Positions 43,343-51,562 of a DNA stretch of 64,000 nt are shown piece by piece. A program made the position numbers and the translations under genes. This DNA is from Chryseobacterium gambrini. Lineage in GTDB: Bacteria > Bacteroidota > Bacteroidia > Flavobacteriales > Weeksellaceae. The notes under the pieces are model-generated. The model had not been told where the DNA came from. It searched no databases and saw only the letters and a program-made list of their open reading frames with translations. Positions within the stretch are counted from its first letter, which is position 1, and each line of letters starts with the position of its first letter. Location of the stretch: assembly GCF_900156825.1 (NCBI RefSeq), contig NZ_FTOV01000007.1, positions 173,069 through 237,068 on the forward strand, read 5' to 3'.

Positions 43343-43855
43343 ATGAGAACTTTCAAGATATTTTTCAGCACTATCCGAAGTATGAGTTTTAAAAAGATTA
43401 TCCGTCTTTTAACGCTTGTTCTTCCTCATCCTGTTTTCTCATTGCTCAGTTTTCATGCCACCGTTCAGGCATACACCATTGCCCAGAAAAAATTTCCTGA
43501 AACAGCTTCCACCAATGGTGTGGGAAATGCATTCAGACACGCTCTTTGGTGCTGTTTTATTGCGATGTACTGCTCCAAAGTCTCCTCGCCTCAGAAAGCG
43601 CTGAAATTCTGTAAAAGAATCACCGATATGCACGAAGAATTATTCCCGAACAAACCTCTAGAGACCAAAATGGATCTTCACAACAACAAATTCGGGATGA
43701 ATTACTTTAAAGAACTGCTTCCGGGAGTTCATCGCCAGTTTTTCGAGAAAAGTTTTTTCATTGAAGGCTTAGAAAAGAAAATGAAAGATGCTAAAGTTCT
43801 GAAAAATCTGGATGATGATTTTGAAGGATTTCTGGTTTATCTGGATGAAAAATGA
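43343..43855 (+). CDS. Uncharacterised protein, DUF6973-like
   Basis: 170 residues. NGVGNAFRHALWCCFIAMYCSKVSSPQKAL near 53-82 and KMDLHNNKFGMNYFKEL near 110-126 look like the DUF6973 pattern (conserved Arg-His and His-Asn-Asn). There is no export signal. Function unknown; the histidine/asparagine cluster hints at a catalytic or metal site. The start overlaps the tail of the accD terminator. Confidence 0.7.
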   Translation: MRTFKIFFSTIRSMSFKKIIRLLTLVLPHPVFSLLSFHATVQAYTIAQKKFPETASTNGVGNAFRHALWCCFIAMYCSKVSSPQKALKFCKRITDMHEELFPNKPLETKMDLHNNKFGMNYFKELLPGVHRQFFEKSFFIEGLEKKMKDAKVLKNLDDDFEGFLVYLDEK

Positions 43856-44001
43856 AAATGTGAAAAGTGAATTTCACTTCGCGAGTCAATTTAATACAAT
43901 TAAAAATTCATTATTCACCCGAAGGAAATTCATCATTGACACTTCCCTCTTTGTAATCTGGAGTTTTTTTGATAAGTTTAACCTATATTTAATTCTATCG
44001 A

Positions 44002-45405
44002 ATGGTTCTCAGCAGAATTTGGTCGGCATTTATTATCATTGCCATTGCCATTGCAGGTATAAAATACGTTTCATCAGGCAACTACAAAACTATTTTCAAT
44101 GATATGGTTGTAGGAAAAGGCGGTGATACCGTACAGATTGCCACTCAGAAAATGAATGCACTCTCTCCTCTTGTGCGCGACAGCCTCATGAAAAAGACTG
44201 ATTTTGCGGACAGCAGGATTCATTATAAAACAGATTCTTTACAACAGGATGTAAAAGTGTACCGTGTTCAGGAATCGGATGGGGTAATCGGAACTTCTGA
44301 AACGGCAGTGAAGATCTGTCTCGGACTTATCGGAATCATGACTCTATTCATGGGCTTCATGAGTATTGCGGAAAAAGCAGGCGGAATCAATCTTTTAAGC
44401 CGGCTAATACAGCCTTTTTTCTCAAAATTATTTCCCGATATTCCTAAAAACCACCCCGCTTTCGGGCATATGCTGATGAATTTCAGTGCCAATCTTCTCG
44501 GTCTGGATAATGCAGCAACACCTTTTGGTCTAAAAGCGATGGAAAGTTTGCAGACTTTAAATCCGAATAAAGACACGGCAAGCAATTCTCAGATTATGTT
44601 CCTGTGTCTTCATGCAGGAGGAATGACTCTAATTCCGGTTTCCATCATTGCGATCCGCGCCTCGATGGGTTCAAAAACGCCGACTGATATTTTTCTTCCG
44701 TGCATGATCGCTACATTTGCGGCAACTTTAGCCGCGATGATCGTTGTTTCTTTATATCAGAAAATCAACCTTTTAAAACCTGTAGTTCTTGCCTACGTCG
44801 GTGGAATTTCTGCCATAATCGCGTTGTTGGTTTTGTACCTCACTCAATTAAGCAAGGATGAACTGGATGATTTCAGCAAAGTGTTAAGCAACGGTTTAAT
44901 ACTTTTCATATTTTTAGCCATTGTTCTTGGCGCTGTTTATAAAAAAATCAATGTTTTTGATGCTTTTATTGAAGGAGCAAAAGAAGGTTTTACAACTTGT
45001 GTAAAGATTATTCCTTATTTGGTCGGAATGCTGATTGCCATTTCGCTATTAAGAACTTCCGGAGTATTTGACGTAATTATCGATGGGATGAAATGGGTTG
45101 CGTATTCTGCAAACTTAGATTCGAGATTTGTAGACGGACTTCCGACCGCTTTAATCAAACCTTTGTCGGGTTCTGGAGCAAGAGGAATGATGGTTGATAC
45201 CATGACAACTTTCGGCGCAGACAGTTTCCAGGGAAAATTGGCAGCGGTTCTTCAGGGAAGCTCAGACACGACGTTTTATGTCATTGCTGTTTATTTTGGA
45301 GCCGTAGCCGTAAAGAATACAAGATACACAGTAATTGCTATGCTTCTGGCAGATTTGGTGGGGATTATTACTTCTATTATATTGGCTTATCTGTTTTTTG
45401 CATAA
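44002..45405 (+). CDS. Fused SpmA/SpmB-like (nucleoside recognition domain) membrane protein
   Basis: 467 residues with about ten hydrophobic segments. Two nucleoside-recognition (Gate) domains are joined: the first holds NFSANLLGLDNAATPFGLKAMESLQ near 154-178 and the second LIKPLSGSGARGMMVDTM near 391-408 and QGSSDTTFYVIAVYFGAV. The halves correspond to spore maturation proteins SpmA and SpmB, which in Bacteroidota are fused. It is an inner-membrane transporter or carrier; the ligand is unknown, and no sporulation is implied. Confidence 0.88.
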   Translation: MVLSRIWSAFIIIAIAIAGIKYVSSGNYKTIFNDMVVGKGGDTVQIATQKMNALSPLVRDSLMKKTDFADSRIHYKTDSLQQDVKVYRVQESDGVIGTSETAVKICLGLIGIMTLFMGFMSIAEKAGGINLLSRLIQPFFSKLFPDIPKNHPAFGHMLMNFSANLLGLDNAATPFGLKAMESLQTLNPNKDTASNSQIMFLCLHAGGMTLIPVSIIAIRASMGSKTPTDIFLPCMIATFAATLAAMIVVSLYQKINLLKPVVLAYVGGISAIIALLVLYLTQLSKDELDDFSKVLSNGLILFIFLAIVLGAVYKKINVFDAFIEGAKEGFTTCVKIIPYLVGMLIAISLLRTSGVFDVIIDGMKWVAYSANLDSRFVDGLPTALIKPLSGSGARGMMVDTMTTFGADSFQGKLAAVLQGSSDTTFYVIAVYFGAVAVKNTRYTVIAMLLADLVGIITSIILAYLFFA

Positions 45406-45407
45406 GT

Positions 45408-45707
45408 ATGAAAAATGATACGCAAAATATTTTTGAAAAATCTGCTGAGTTAGTCGGTGGATTACAAATATTTTTGTCTCCATTTTTGATTGGAACAGCT
45501 ATTTCGGCGATAATATACTTTTCCAATCCTAATAATTTCACCCTTATTGTTGCCATTGTACTTCTTCTTTTAGCTACTGGTATCGGTATAAAGTTAGCTA
45601 CTAAGATTTACCGAAGCAAAAAAGGAACAATTGATTTTATATCTAAAACAGACTCAACCCCGGAAATTGATAAATTTTTAAATAAAGAAGAAAATGATCA
45701 CAGATAA
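45408..45707 (+). CDS. Small membrane protein following the SpmA/SpmB-like gene
   Basis: 99 residues with two hydrophobic segments (about 22-42 and 45-66) and a soluble C-terminus. The start lies 2 nt after the transporter stop, so it is coupled to it. No family recognised. Confidence 0.7.
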   Translation: MKNDTQNIFEKSAELVGGLQIFLSPFLIGTAISAIIYFSNPNNFTLIVAIVLLLLATGIGIKLATKIYRSKKGTIDFISKTDSTPEIDKFLNKEENDHR

Positions 45708-46086
45708 AGAATTTACCCTACGATTAATACGCCAGTTAACTCAGGCATTAGAAAAGCTGATTTTGGATAAGCCTGAAGAAAGCTTAATGCAGAAAGAGCT
45801 TGATTTTGAATCTTTAATGAAAGATATTTTCAAATTTGATTTTACAACGCTTTCATCAAAACCGAAAGAGGAAATCATAGAAATTGTTAATGAAAGACAG
45901 GAAAGAGACCATAAAGATTACTATGAAATGTTAGGAAATCTTTTCTATTTTAACGGAAAACAATCTGATAATAAAGATTTTTTAGATAAAGCAAAAACAT
46001 TCTACGAACTGTATCTCCAAACGAGTGGAATATTTGCCCTTCCGGTTATTAACAGAATTTCAGAAATAAAAAAAGCACTTGAGTAA
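45694..46086 (+). CDS. Hypothetical soluble helical protein
   Basis: 130 residues, all-helical by pattern, with FTLRLIRQLTQALEKLIL near the start and NLFYFNGKQSDNKDFLDKAKTFYELYLQTSG, which resembles one TPR-like helix pair. It overlaps the previous gene by 14 nt, so both belong to one operon with the transporter. The terminator uses its last codons. Confidence 0.7.
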   Translation: MITDKEFTLRLIRQLTQALEKLILDKPEESLMQKELDFESLMKDIFKFDFTTLSSKPKEEIIEIVNERQERDHKDYYEMLGNLFYFNGKQSDNKDFLDKAKTFYELYLQTSGIFALPVINRISEIKKALE

Positions 46087-46100
46087 AGTGCTTTTGTATT
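46072..46100 (+). terminator. Intrinsic terminator of the 44002-46086 operon
   Basis: AAAGCACTT and AAGTGCTTT arms around GAGTA with a T-rich tail; the stem includes the last sense codons. Confidence 0.82.
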
Positions 46101-46101
46101 T

Positions 46102-46986
46102 TTAGAAGGTAATTTTGTATGATCCTGTGGAAGAAACACTCGCTTTTTCTGCTTTTACATATTTCTTAACCCACGATATCGCATTCGAACTGATGCAGGG
46201 ATCAGAAGTTCCCCCCGATCTTCTCGCCGAAACAACGTTTCCTGCTTTATCTACAGTGTAAGCAATGGTAATCGTTCCGCTCGCTGTACAGTTATTCGCG
46301 GGTTGTGATCCGCCTCTTCCCATCGTTCCGGGGATAAATCCTACCAGTTTTCTGTCGATTCCTACTTTGCTGTCGCCATTTCCATCTCCGCCTAAAGGAT
46401 CTCCTGCATTTCCGATTCCGTTTCCGTCACCCTGACTTCCTGCTTTTGTTCCGCGTCCTCTGATCAGATTTCCAATGGCTGCATTTCCTTTTCCGTCACC
46501 ATTTCCAGTCTTGGAATTTGCGGTTGTGGCTCCTGATTTTTTAGTGTTTTTGGTTGCAGAGGTACTTGTGGAAGTCTTTTTAGTTTCTGCTTTGGATTCT
46601 TCTTTTTTTGGAACCGAAGTTTTAGTATTGTTTCCGGTTATGACCTTATCTTTCGCTTCTGTTTTTTTGGTTTCAGGCTGCGGATCAGGCTGTATAACGG
46701 TCTTGGTTTCAGGAACAGCGGTTTCTGCAGGTTCAGAAGCGACTTCTTCTGTCGCAGCAGCAAGGCTTCCCGGCTGATCCGCCGGTTCTTCTACCCCGTT
46801 TCCGTTTCTGTTATCTCCAAAATTAACCAGCATGGTTGTAATAACTTCTGGCTGTTCATCGAGTTCCGGTTTCAGTTTATACAGAAAAACAAATAAAAGA
46901 ATGGCAGACCAAATGAGAATAGAAAGCACTGCGCTTTTTATCCTGTCTCTGTTTTGCTCATCTTTACTGATTATATGGCTTCTCAT
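46102..46986 (-). CDS. TonB-like energy transducer
   Basis: 294 residues. One transmembrane helix near 18-37, then a long Thr/Lys/Glu/Pro linker (about 50-165) and a Gly/Asn/Asp-rich region with repeated GNGxGN units. The C-terminal TonB_C domain has NCTASGTITIAYTVDKAGNVVSARR and SNAISWVKKYVKA. It would carry proton-motive energy to TonB-dependent outer-membrane receptors. It follows exbD and exbB on the same strand. The linker is much longer than in E. coli TonB. Confidence 0.87.
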   Translation of the reverse strand: MRSHIISKDEQNRDRIKSAVLSILIWSAILLFVFLYKLKPELDEQPEVITTMLVNFGDNRNGNGVEEPADQPGSLAAATEEVASEPAETAVPETKTVIQPDPQPETKKTEAKDKVITGNNTKTSVPKKEESKAETKKTSTSTSATKNTKKSGATTANSKTGNGDGKGNAAIGNLIRGRGTKAGSQGDGNGIGNAGDPLGGDGNGDSKVGIDRKLVGFIPGTMGRGGSQPANNCTASGTITIAYTVDKAGNVVSARRSGGTSDPCISSNAISWVKKYVKAEKASVSSTGSYKITF

Positions 46987-47012
46987 TTTAAAATGCTCCT
47001 TACTTCGAAGAG

Positions 47013-47411
47013 TTATTTATCTTTAACGGTTGCAATGGCAATATTGAATTTATGTTTCTCGGCAATTTCCATTACAAAAACCACGTCTTTATGGAGGGTA
47101 TTTTCGTCTGCTCTTATGGTGAAAGATTTATTCGCCTGACCTGTTAATTTATTGACAATGGTCTGTTCCAATTCTCCTCTGTTCACAGGATTATCGTCTA
47201 CAAAATAAGACCCATCCGGTTTTACGCTCACCACCAAAGGATTCGGAATATTGTCTGCTGCGGTATCTGCTTTCGGCAATTTCACATCGATCGCACTTTG
47301 ATTGGCTGCCGAAGAAGTTACCATAAAGAAGATCAGCATCAGCAAGATAACATCTGTCATCGCTGCCAAACTGAATTCCGGGTTTGCTTTATTTCTTCTC
47401 TGAATTTTCAT
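47013..47411 (-). CDS. exbD: ExbD/TolR-family biopolymer transport protein
   Basis: 132 residues. A single N-terminal membrane helix begins PEFSLAAMTDVILLMLIFFMVTS, with the conserved aspartate in MTDV (near residue 19) that is protonated in the energy cycle. The periplasmic domain has SIRADENTLHKDVVFVMEIAEKH-like sequence. Works with ExbB and TonB; the trio is contiguous here (27 nt to tonB, 57 nt from exbB). Only one ExbD is present. Confidence 0.92.
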   Translation of the reverse strand: MKIQRRNKANPEFSLAAMTDVILLMLIFFMVTSSAANQSAIDVKLPKADTAADNIPNPLVVSVKPDGSYFVDDNPVNRGELEQTIVNKLTGQANKSFTIRADENTLHKDVVFVMEIAEKHKFNIAIATVKDK

Positions 47412-47468
47412 CTGTTGATTCTGATTTTATGTTTGTCAGATGGAACCTTTCGGTTTCATAAGAAAAAA

Positions 47469-48173
47469 TTATAACGGTTTATTGATAAGGTCTAAAAATT
47501 CGCCGGACATGTTTTGCGCCTTCAATACAAATTTATCAATTCTTGTTAATAATAAATTGTAAAAAAAGTTTGCCGGAATTGCTACAGCAAGACCTACTGC
47601 TGTTTGTCCCAATGCAGTATAAATACCTTCAGACAAAGTTTTCGGAGAGAAAGAACCCGTTGCATGAGACAAATTGAAGAATGCGATGATCATCCCGATT
47701 ACCGTTCCCAAAAGTCCCAACATCGGAGCTATACTTGGAACCACCGCCAAAAGATTCAGATTTTTTTCCATGTTGGCAACCTCAACCTGAGCCTGAGATT
47801 CCATCGCACTTACGATATCCGAAACAGGGCGCCCCAATCTTGAAATTCCTTTTTCTAAAATTCTGCCTTCCGGAGAATTTTGTCTTTTACAGTAATCTGC
47901 CGCAGACTCTATTTTACCATCTCTGATAAAATCTTCGATATTATCCATAAAATTGGCATCTGTTTTTGAGATTAATCTTTTAATAAAGAAAAAGCGCTCA
48001 AAGAAAAGATATACGGAAAATACACCGAGCAACAACACGGTTACCATCACTATTTTAGCGAAAGCTCCTCCGTGGAACATGATTTTCCAAAATGAGAATT
48101 CTAAATCGTCTGCCGCTACTGCAGGTGCAGCAACCTGGGCAAATAAAATCTGAGTAAGTTCCGTTAACAGCAT
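47469..48173 (-). CDS. exbB: ExbB/TolQ/MotA proton-channel protein
   Basis: 234 residues. Three membrane helices (about 33-55, 150-172, 190-215). LLAVVPSIAPMLGLLGTVIGMI near 141 and ALGQTAVGLAVAIPANFFYN near 190 are the conserved MotA/TolQ/ExbB pore motifs. A large cytosolic loop lies between the first two helices. It drives ExbD and TonB using the proton gradient. Confidence 0.94.
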   Translation of the reverse strand: MLLTELTQILFAQVAAPAVAADDLEFSFWKIMFHGGAFAKIVMVTVLLLGVFSVYLFFERFFFIKRLISKTDANFMDNIEDFIRDGKIESAADYCKRQNSPEGRILEKGISRLGRPVSDIVSAMESQAQVEVANMEKNLNLLAVVPSIAPMLGLLGTVIGMIIAFFNLSHATGSFSPKTLSEGIYTALGQTAVGLAVAIPANFFYNLLLTRIDKFVLKAQNMSGEFLDLINKPL

Positions 48174-48347
48174 TAAAGTGTATTTTTATAAAAGTTGTAA
48201 CGACAAAAGTAATGGAATATTATGAATTGAACTCTTAAAAATTGCTTAAAAACAACTTAAAGTTTGTTATTTTCATAAACAGCAAATTTCTTTCCAAAAA
48301 TGATTTGAAAAGAAATCTGATATAAAAATGGGGACAAATAAAGATGA

Positions 48348-48809
48348 TTAATCTTCGTCTACCTCAATTTCTTCCTGCTTGAATTCACATTTCAGCCTGA
48401 AAGGAATCGGCGTGTCTGATCCTGTATAGAAATCATCAATCGTTCCTTTCCAGATTACCTGAAGTTCTCCTTCTTCATTTTTCTCAAACTGAAGCTCATT
48501 ATCATAAATAAAGGCTTCCTCGTCATCGAAAAGATCTACTTCGGTATATGTATCTTCATCAGAATCATTAATCGTAATGGTTTTTCCTTCTATTTCCGCG
48601 GAATCGATAGGGAAATCGAACACTTCAAGAGAAAGCTGCGGAAAGTTGTACTGTAATGAATCATCCTCTACATGATCCAGACTGTCATCCGTAATAATTT
48701 CAACTTCCAGAAAATGTTGTTGGTTGCTGTAAACCGCCTTGCAATAAGTATTTCTGATATTGTACTTTAGCGTTTCGTCCGGATGGTAAATTTTTAAAAT
48801 CCCTTTCAT
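48348..48809 (-). CDS. Hypothetical acidic protein
   Basis: 153 residues, very acidic (many Asp/Glu, including DDSLDHVEDD and DDEEAF), no signal peptide or membrane segment. Alternating strands suggest a small beta protein. Upstream of exbB on the same strand but 174 nt away, so perhaps not in that operon. No family recognised. Confidence 0.72.
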   Translation of the reverse strand: MKGILKIYHPDETLKYNIRNTYCKAVYSNQQHFLEVEIITDDSLDHVEDDSLQYNFPQLSLEVFDFPIDSAEIEGKTITINDSDEDTYTEVDLFDDEEAFIYDNELQFEKNEEGELQVIWKGTIDDFYTGSDTPIPFRLKCEFKQEEIEVDED

Positions 48810-48960
48810 TATTTCTTAAAAAAAAGAGCGGTAATAATATGATTGTTAAACGTTTTCAACAAAGATAAAAAATAGATTGAACGTGAAAAATTTTTTGAAA
48901 AGTATTTTTAAAAAATCTCTTTTAAATTAATATAACAAGCCTCTAAAATTTTAATCTTAT

Positions 48961-48995
48961 AAAAAAGTGCCGCTATATGATAACGACACTTTTAA
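48961..48995 (-). terminator. Intrinsic terminator of the fibre-like gene
   Basis: AAAAGTGCCGCTAT-like arms (48963-48976) pair with 48979-48993 on the minus strand, with U residues after. Confidence 0.8.
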
Positions 48996-49018
48996 AAAAT
49001 TTTAATTATTAAAATAAG

Positions 49019-51169
49019 TTATTCAATTTTTTCGGCTTTAAGCTGAGCCGTATTTAATCTTGCATTGCTTGGTGCATTTGCAGATTTTTCAAATTTCAGT
49101 TCAGAACCATTCCAGTGAACCGGTTTTCCTTTTGAGGAAGTATCTGCTTCATTATGAAGTACGGCAGTCATATTTTCGTCATAATCCTTTGAAAGAATTT
49201 CTTTCGGAACTGCAATATTTTCAAGACCTTTTCTCGTTCCTACAGCAATGTATGAGAATTTTACAGCATTGTTATCATCCGTTTTGGCACTGAATCCTGT
49301 TTTTGTAGGCTCCTGCTCAAGATAAATCTGAGAGCCTTTCCCGATTGGAGTAATGGTTACCACTACAGAATTTTCCGCAACAAGATCAGAGAATTTTCTG
49401 TCAAAAGAAACACTTACCCTTCCGCTCGCATCAAGAGTTGCGGTTCCTCGTGTATAAATGTCTGCAGTGGTTGATGTAGGAACATACGTTGTAACTCTTT
49501 CTGTGCTTCCGTCTACAGTACTTACATTAGCAATTACATTATTCGTATACGTGGCACCGTCCACATACATCCCGTAACGGCTTCCGCTTGCGTTAATCCC
49601 GTAAACATTACCCCTAAAAGCAGCTCCCATAAGATCTCCTACTCCCATTACCCCAAATCCTGCTGCCTCAGAACCCAACGCAGATCTACCCGTTCCTGTA
49701 GACATTGCGGCATTTCCATACACTCCTGCATTCGCAGAAGCAGATGTTCTGTATCCTAAAATTCCAAAAGTCCCTGCAACCTGTGAATTCCCCAACACTC
49801 CACCCGACCTGTCGACTGCTGCGGCACTTGCTACAGAAAGAACTTCTCCTAAAACACCAAAAATGTAGGCATCTGTAGAAGCTGTAGGTTCCGCATTCCC
49901 CATTGACCCGTAAAGAGTAGTATGTGCTAAAGTGGTTGCGGCAGAACTTGGTCCTGAATAGCCACTTCCTGAATTGCTTGCAGCAGCACTTCCTAAAACT
50001 CTATTCCCCCAAACTCCTGCTCTTCTTGTAGAAACATCTGCGGTTGCATCCGTAGATGTTGCTGTAGTAGTAGTAAATACTCCGGAAGCCGTTCCTGCTG
50101 AAAGTACACTAAAACCGCCTCCAGTAGAAGTAGTACCATCCATTTGTACTCTTACTCCATTTCCTGTAGAGTTTCCACTGTGAATAACTAAAATCCCATT
50201 ACTTGTGGTTGCTGTATTTGTATTCTGTATTCTCAAACCTTCCCCTGTTCCATTATGATTAATAAAGGCTCCTAATGACGGATTAGTTGCAGCCATTACA
50301 ACATTTAATCCCCGGGAATTTGTCGCTGTTCCATTTTGAGTAATTACCAACGCCCTGTCGAGAGTAGCTGAACTCATATCAATGAACATTCCTTTTGATC
50401 CCGTACTTGCTAAACTTCCGGTATCTGCTGCACTGCTCGACTGACTTATAATAGCTGCAGGCTGATTGGTTGTTCCTGATTCCAAAATGTGAATTTTTGC
50501 AGAAGGAGCTGTTGTTCCGAATCCTGAATTTCCATTATTAAGAAGAGACATTCCACTTCCTGCAACATTACTTGGCTGAAACCTCGCGAAAATACCTGTT
50601 GCATTAGAAGGTGCTGCATTATTGATAATTCTCACCAATCCATTTGTTGAATTTAAGGCTGTACTTGTAGAAGTAATATCCAGTAAAGTTCCTGTAGTTA
50701 AAGCATTGGCTCTTAAAGTAAGAGGAGTCTGTGTACTTGCTGTGGTCCAATCCCAACTTTGTGCGAAATTCTTACTGTCTATCGAATTATTCTCTGTTCC
50801 GTCGATAAGTCCTGAAATCGGCGTTTTTGCAGCCGTCCCGAAATTATTAATAGCAACCCATTTTGCCAATCCGAAATTATAATAATAAAATCCAGGGGCT
50901 GTAAGATCTACGGTACTTGCCGTAAGACTGGTTGCTGCACTCGTTGCGTAAATCATCATAGAATTTTGAGAACTTCCTAGAAGAGGCTCCATATTTTTAA
51001 TCTGATCTCCTGTTAATCTTGGAATTAAGATACCCTCCGGTCTTACACCGTTGGTTTTAGAAACAATCTCAAAGGTTGTGTTTGGCGAAGTTGAATTTAT
51101 TCCAACTTGGGCATAAAAAGCCGAAATGCTTGAGAAAGCAATTGCCAGGTTAAGTAGTTTTTTAGTCAT
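49019..51169 (-). CDS. Large exported repetitive fibre-like protein
   Basis: 716 residues. Signal peptide cut after FYAQ, then VGINSTSPNTTFEIV, a start shared by many Bacteroidota surface and tail-fibre-like proteins. Residues about 130-560 are Ala/Ser/Thr/Gly-rich with repeated short blocks such as GVWGN, GVLGE, GILGY, GVYGN and YGMYVDG, the pattern of trimeric beta-helical fibres. A C-terminal domain of about 150 residues follows with ASGRVSVSFDRKFSDLV and IYLEQEPTKTGFSA. No anchoring domain (lipobox, T9SS CTD) is obvious. Likely surface-exposed; single gene. Confidence 0.75.
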   Translation of the reverse strand: MTKKLLNLAIAFSSISAFYAQVGINSTSPNTTFEIVSKTNGVRPEGILIPRLTGDQIKNMEPLLGSSQNSMMIYATSAATSLTASTVDLTAPGFYYYNFGLAKWVAINNFGTAAKTPISGLIDGTENNSIDSKNFAQSWDWTTASTQTPLTLRANALTTGTLLDITSTSTALNSTNGLVRIINNAAPSNATGIFARFQPSNVAGSGMSLLNNGNSGFGTTAPSAKIHILESGTTNQPAAIISQSSSAADTGSLASTGSKGMFIDMSSATLDRALVITQNGTATNSRGLNVVMAATNPSLGAFINHNGTGEGLRIQNTNTATTSNGILVIHSGNSTGNGVRVQMDGTTSTGGGFSVLSAGTASGVFTTTTATSTDATADVSTRRAGVWGNRVLGSAAASNSGSGYSGPSSAATTLAHTTLYGSMGNAEPTASTDAYIFGVLGEVLSVASAAAVDRSGGVLGNSQVAGTFGILGYRTSASANAGVYGNAAMSTGTGRSALGSEAAGFGVMGVGDLMGAAFRGNVYGINASGSRYGMYVDGATYTNNVIANVSTVDGSTERVTTYVPTSTTADIYTRGTATLDASGRVSVSFDRKFSDLVAENSVVVTITPIGKGSQIYLEQEPTKTGFSAKTDDNNAVKFSYIAVGTRKGLENIAVPKEILSKDYDENMTAVLHNEADTSSKGKPVHWNGSELKFEKSANAPSNARLNTAQLKAEKIE

Positions 51170-51510
51170 ATCAATTAAAATTATATTTTCACATTAAATT
51201 AAACAATAATTAAAATAATTCACAACACTTTTACTTATTATTTAATTAATCGCTAATATAGAAAAAAACTAATAACACAAAACAAATCATACGAATAATT
51301 ATTTTTTTTTAAACATATACTAATTATATATAAATTTTTAAATTAATTAAGCAATCAATAACACATTTTTACCAAATCACCTAACTTTAAATTAAAAAAA
51401 TACAATTATCAATATTATTTTACGCATAAGATGTGATTTGAGGTAAATATTTTCATTAAAATAAATTAAAAACAAATAATTTTCTTGTTTATAATCTTAA
51501 TTTTAGTTGA

Positions 51511-51544
51511 TTGAAAATTTACGTTGATATTATATTTATTTTTG
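51511..51544 (+). promoter_or_regulatory. Candidate promoter of the DUF885 lipoprotein gene
   Basis: TATTTTTG at 51537-51544 matches the -7 element, and TTG at 51511-51513 lies 23 nt upstream. The gap 51170-51562 is very AT-rich and otherwise shows nothing. Confidence 0.35.
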
Positions 51545-51562
51545 TTCTCTAAAGATTCCGGA

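Noticed and set aside
43812..44102. 96-codon open frame bridging two genes
   Set aside because: It overlaps the ends of both neighbours in another frame and lacks any recognisable feature.
44002..45405. Sporulation function for the SpmA/SpmB-like protein
   Set aside because: The name comes from Bacillus; no other sporulation genes are present and the lineage does not form spores.
46475..46777. Open frame antisense to tonB
   Set aside because: The Val/Ala/Ser/Phe-rich product is the complement of the Lys/Thr/Glu-rich TonB linker.
49974..50882. Several antisense open frames inside the fibre-like gene
   Set aside because: They arise from the low-complexity Ala/Thr/Ser coding sequence on the other strand and lack start signals.
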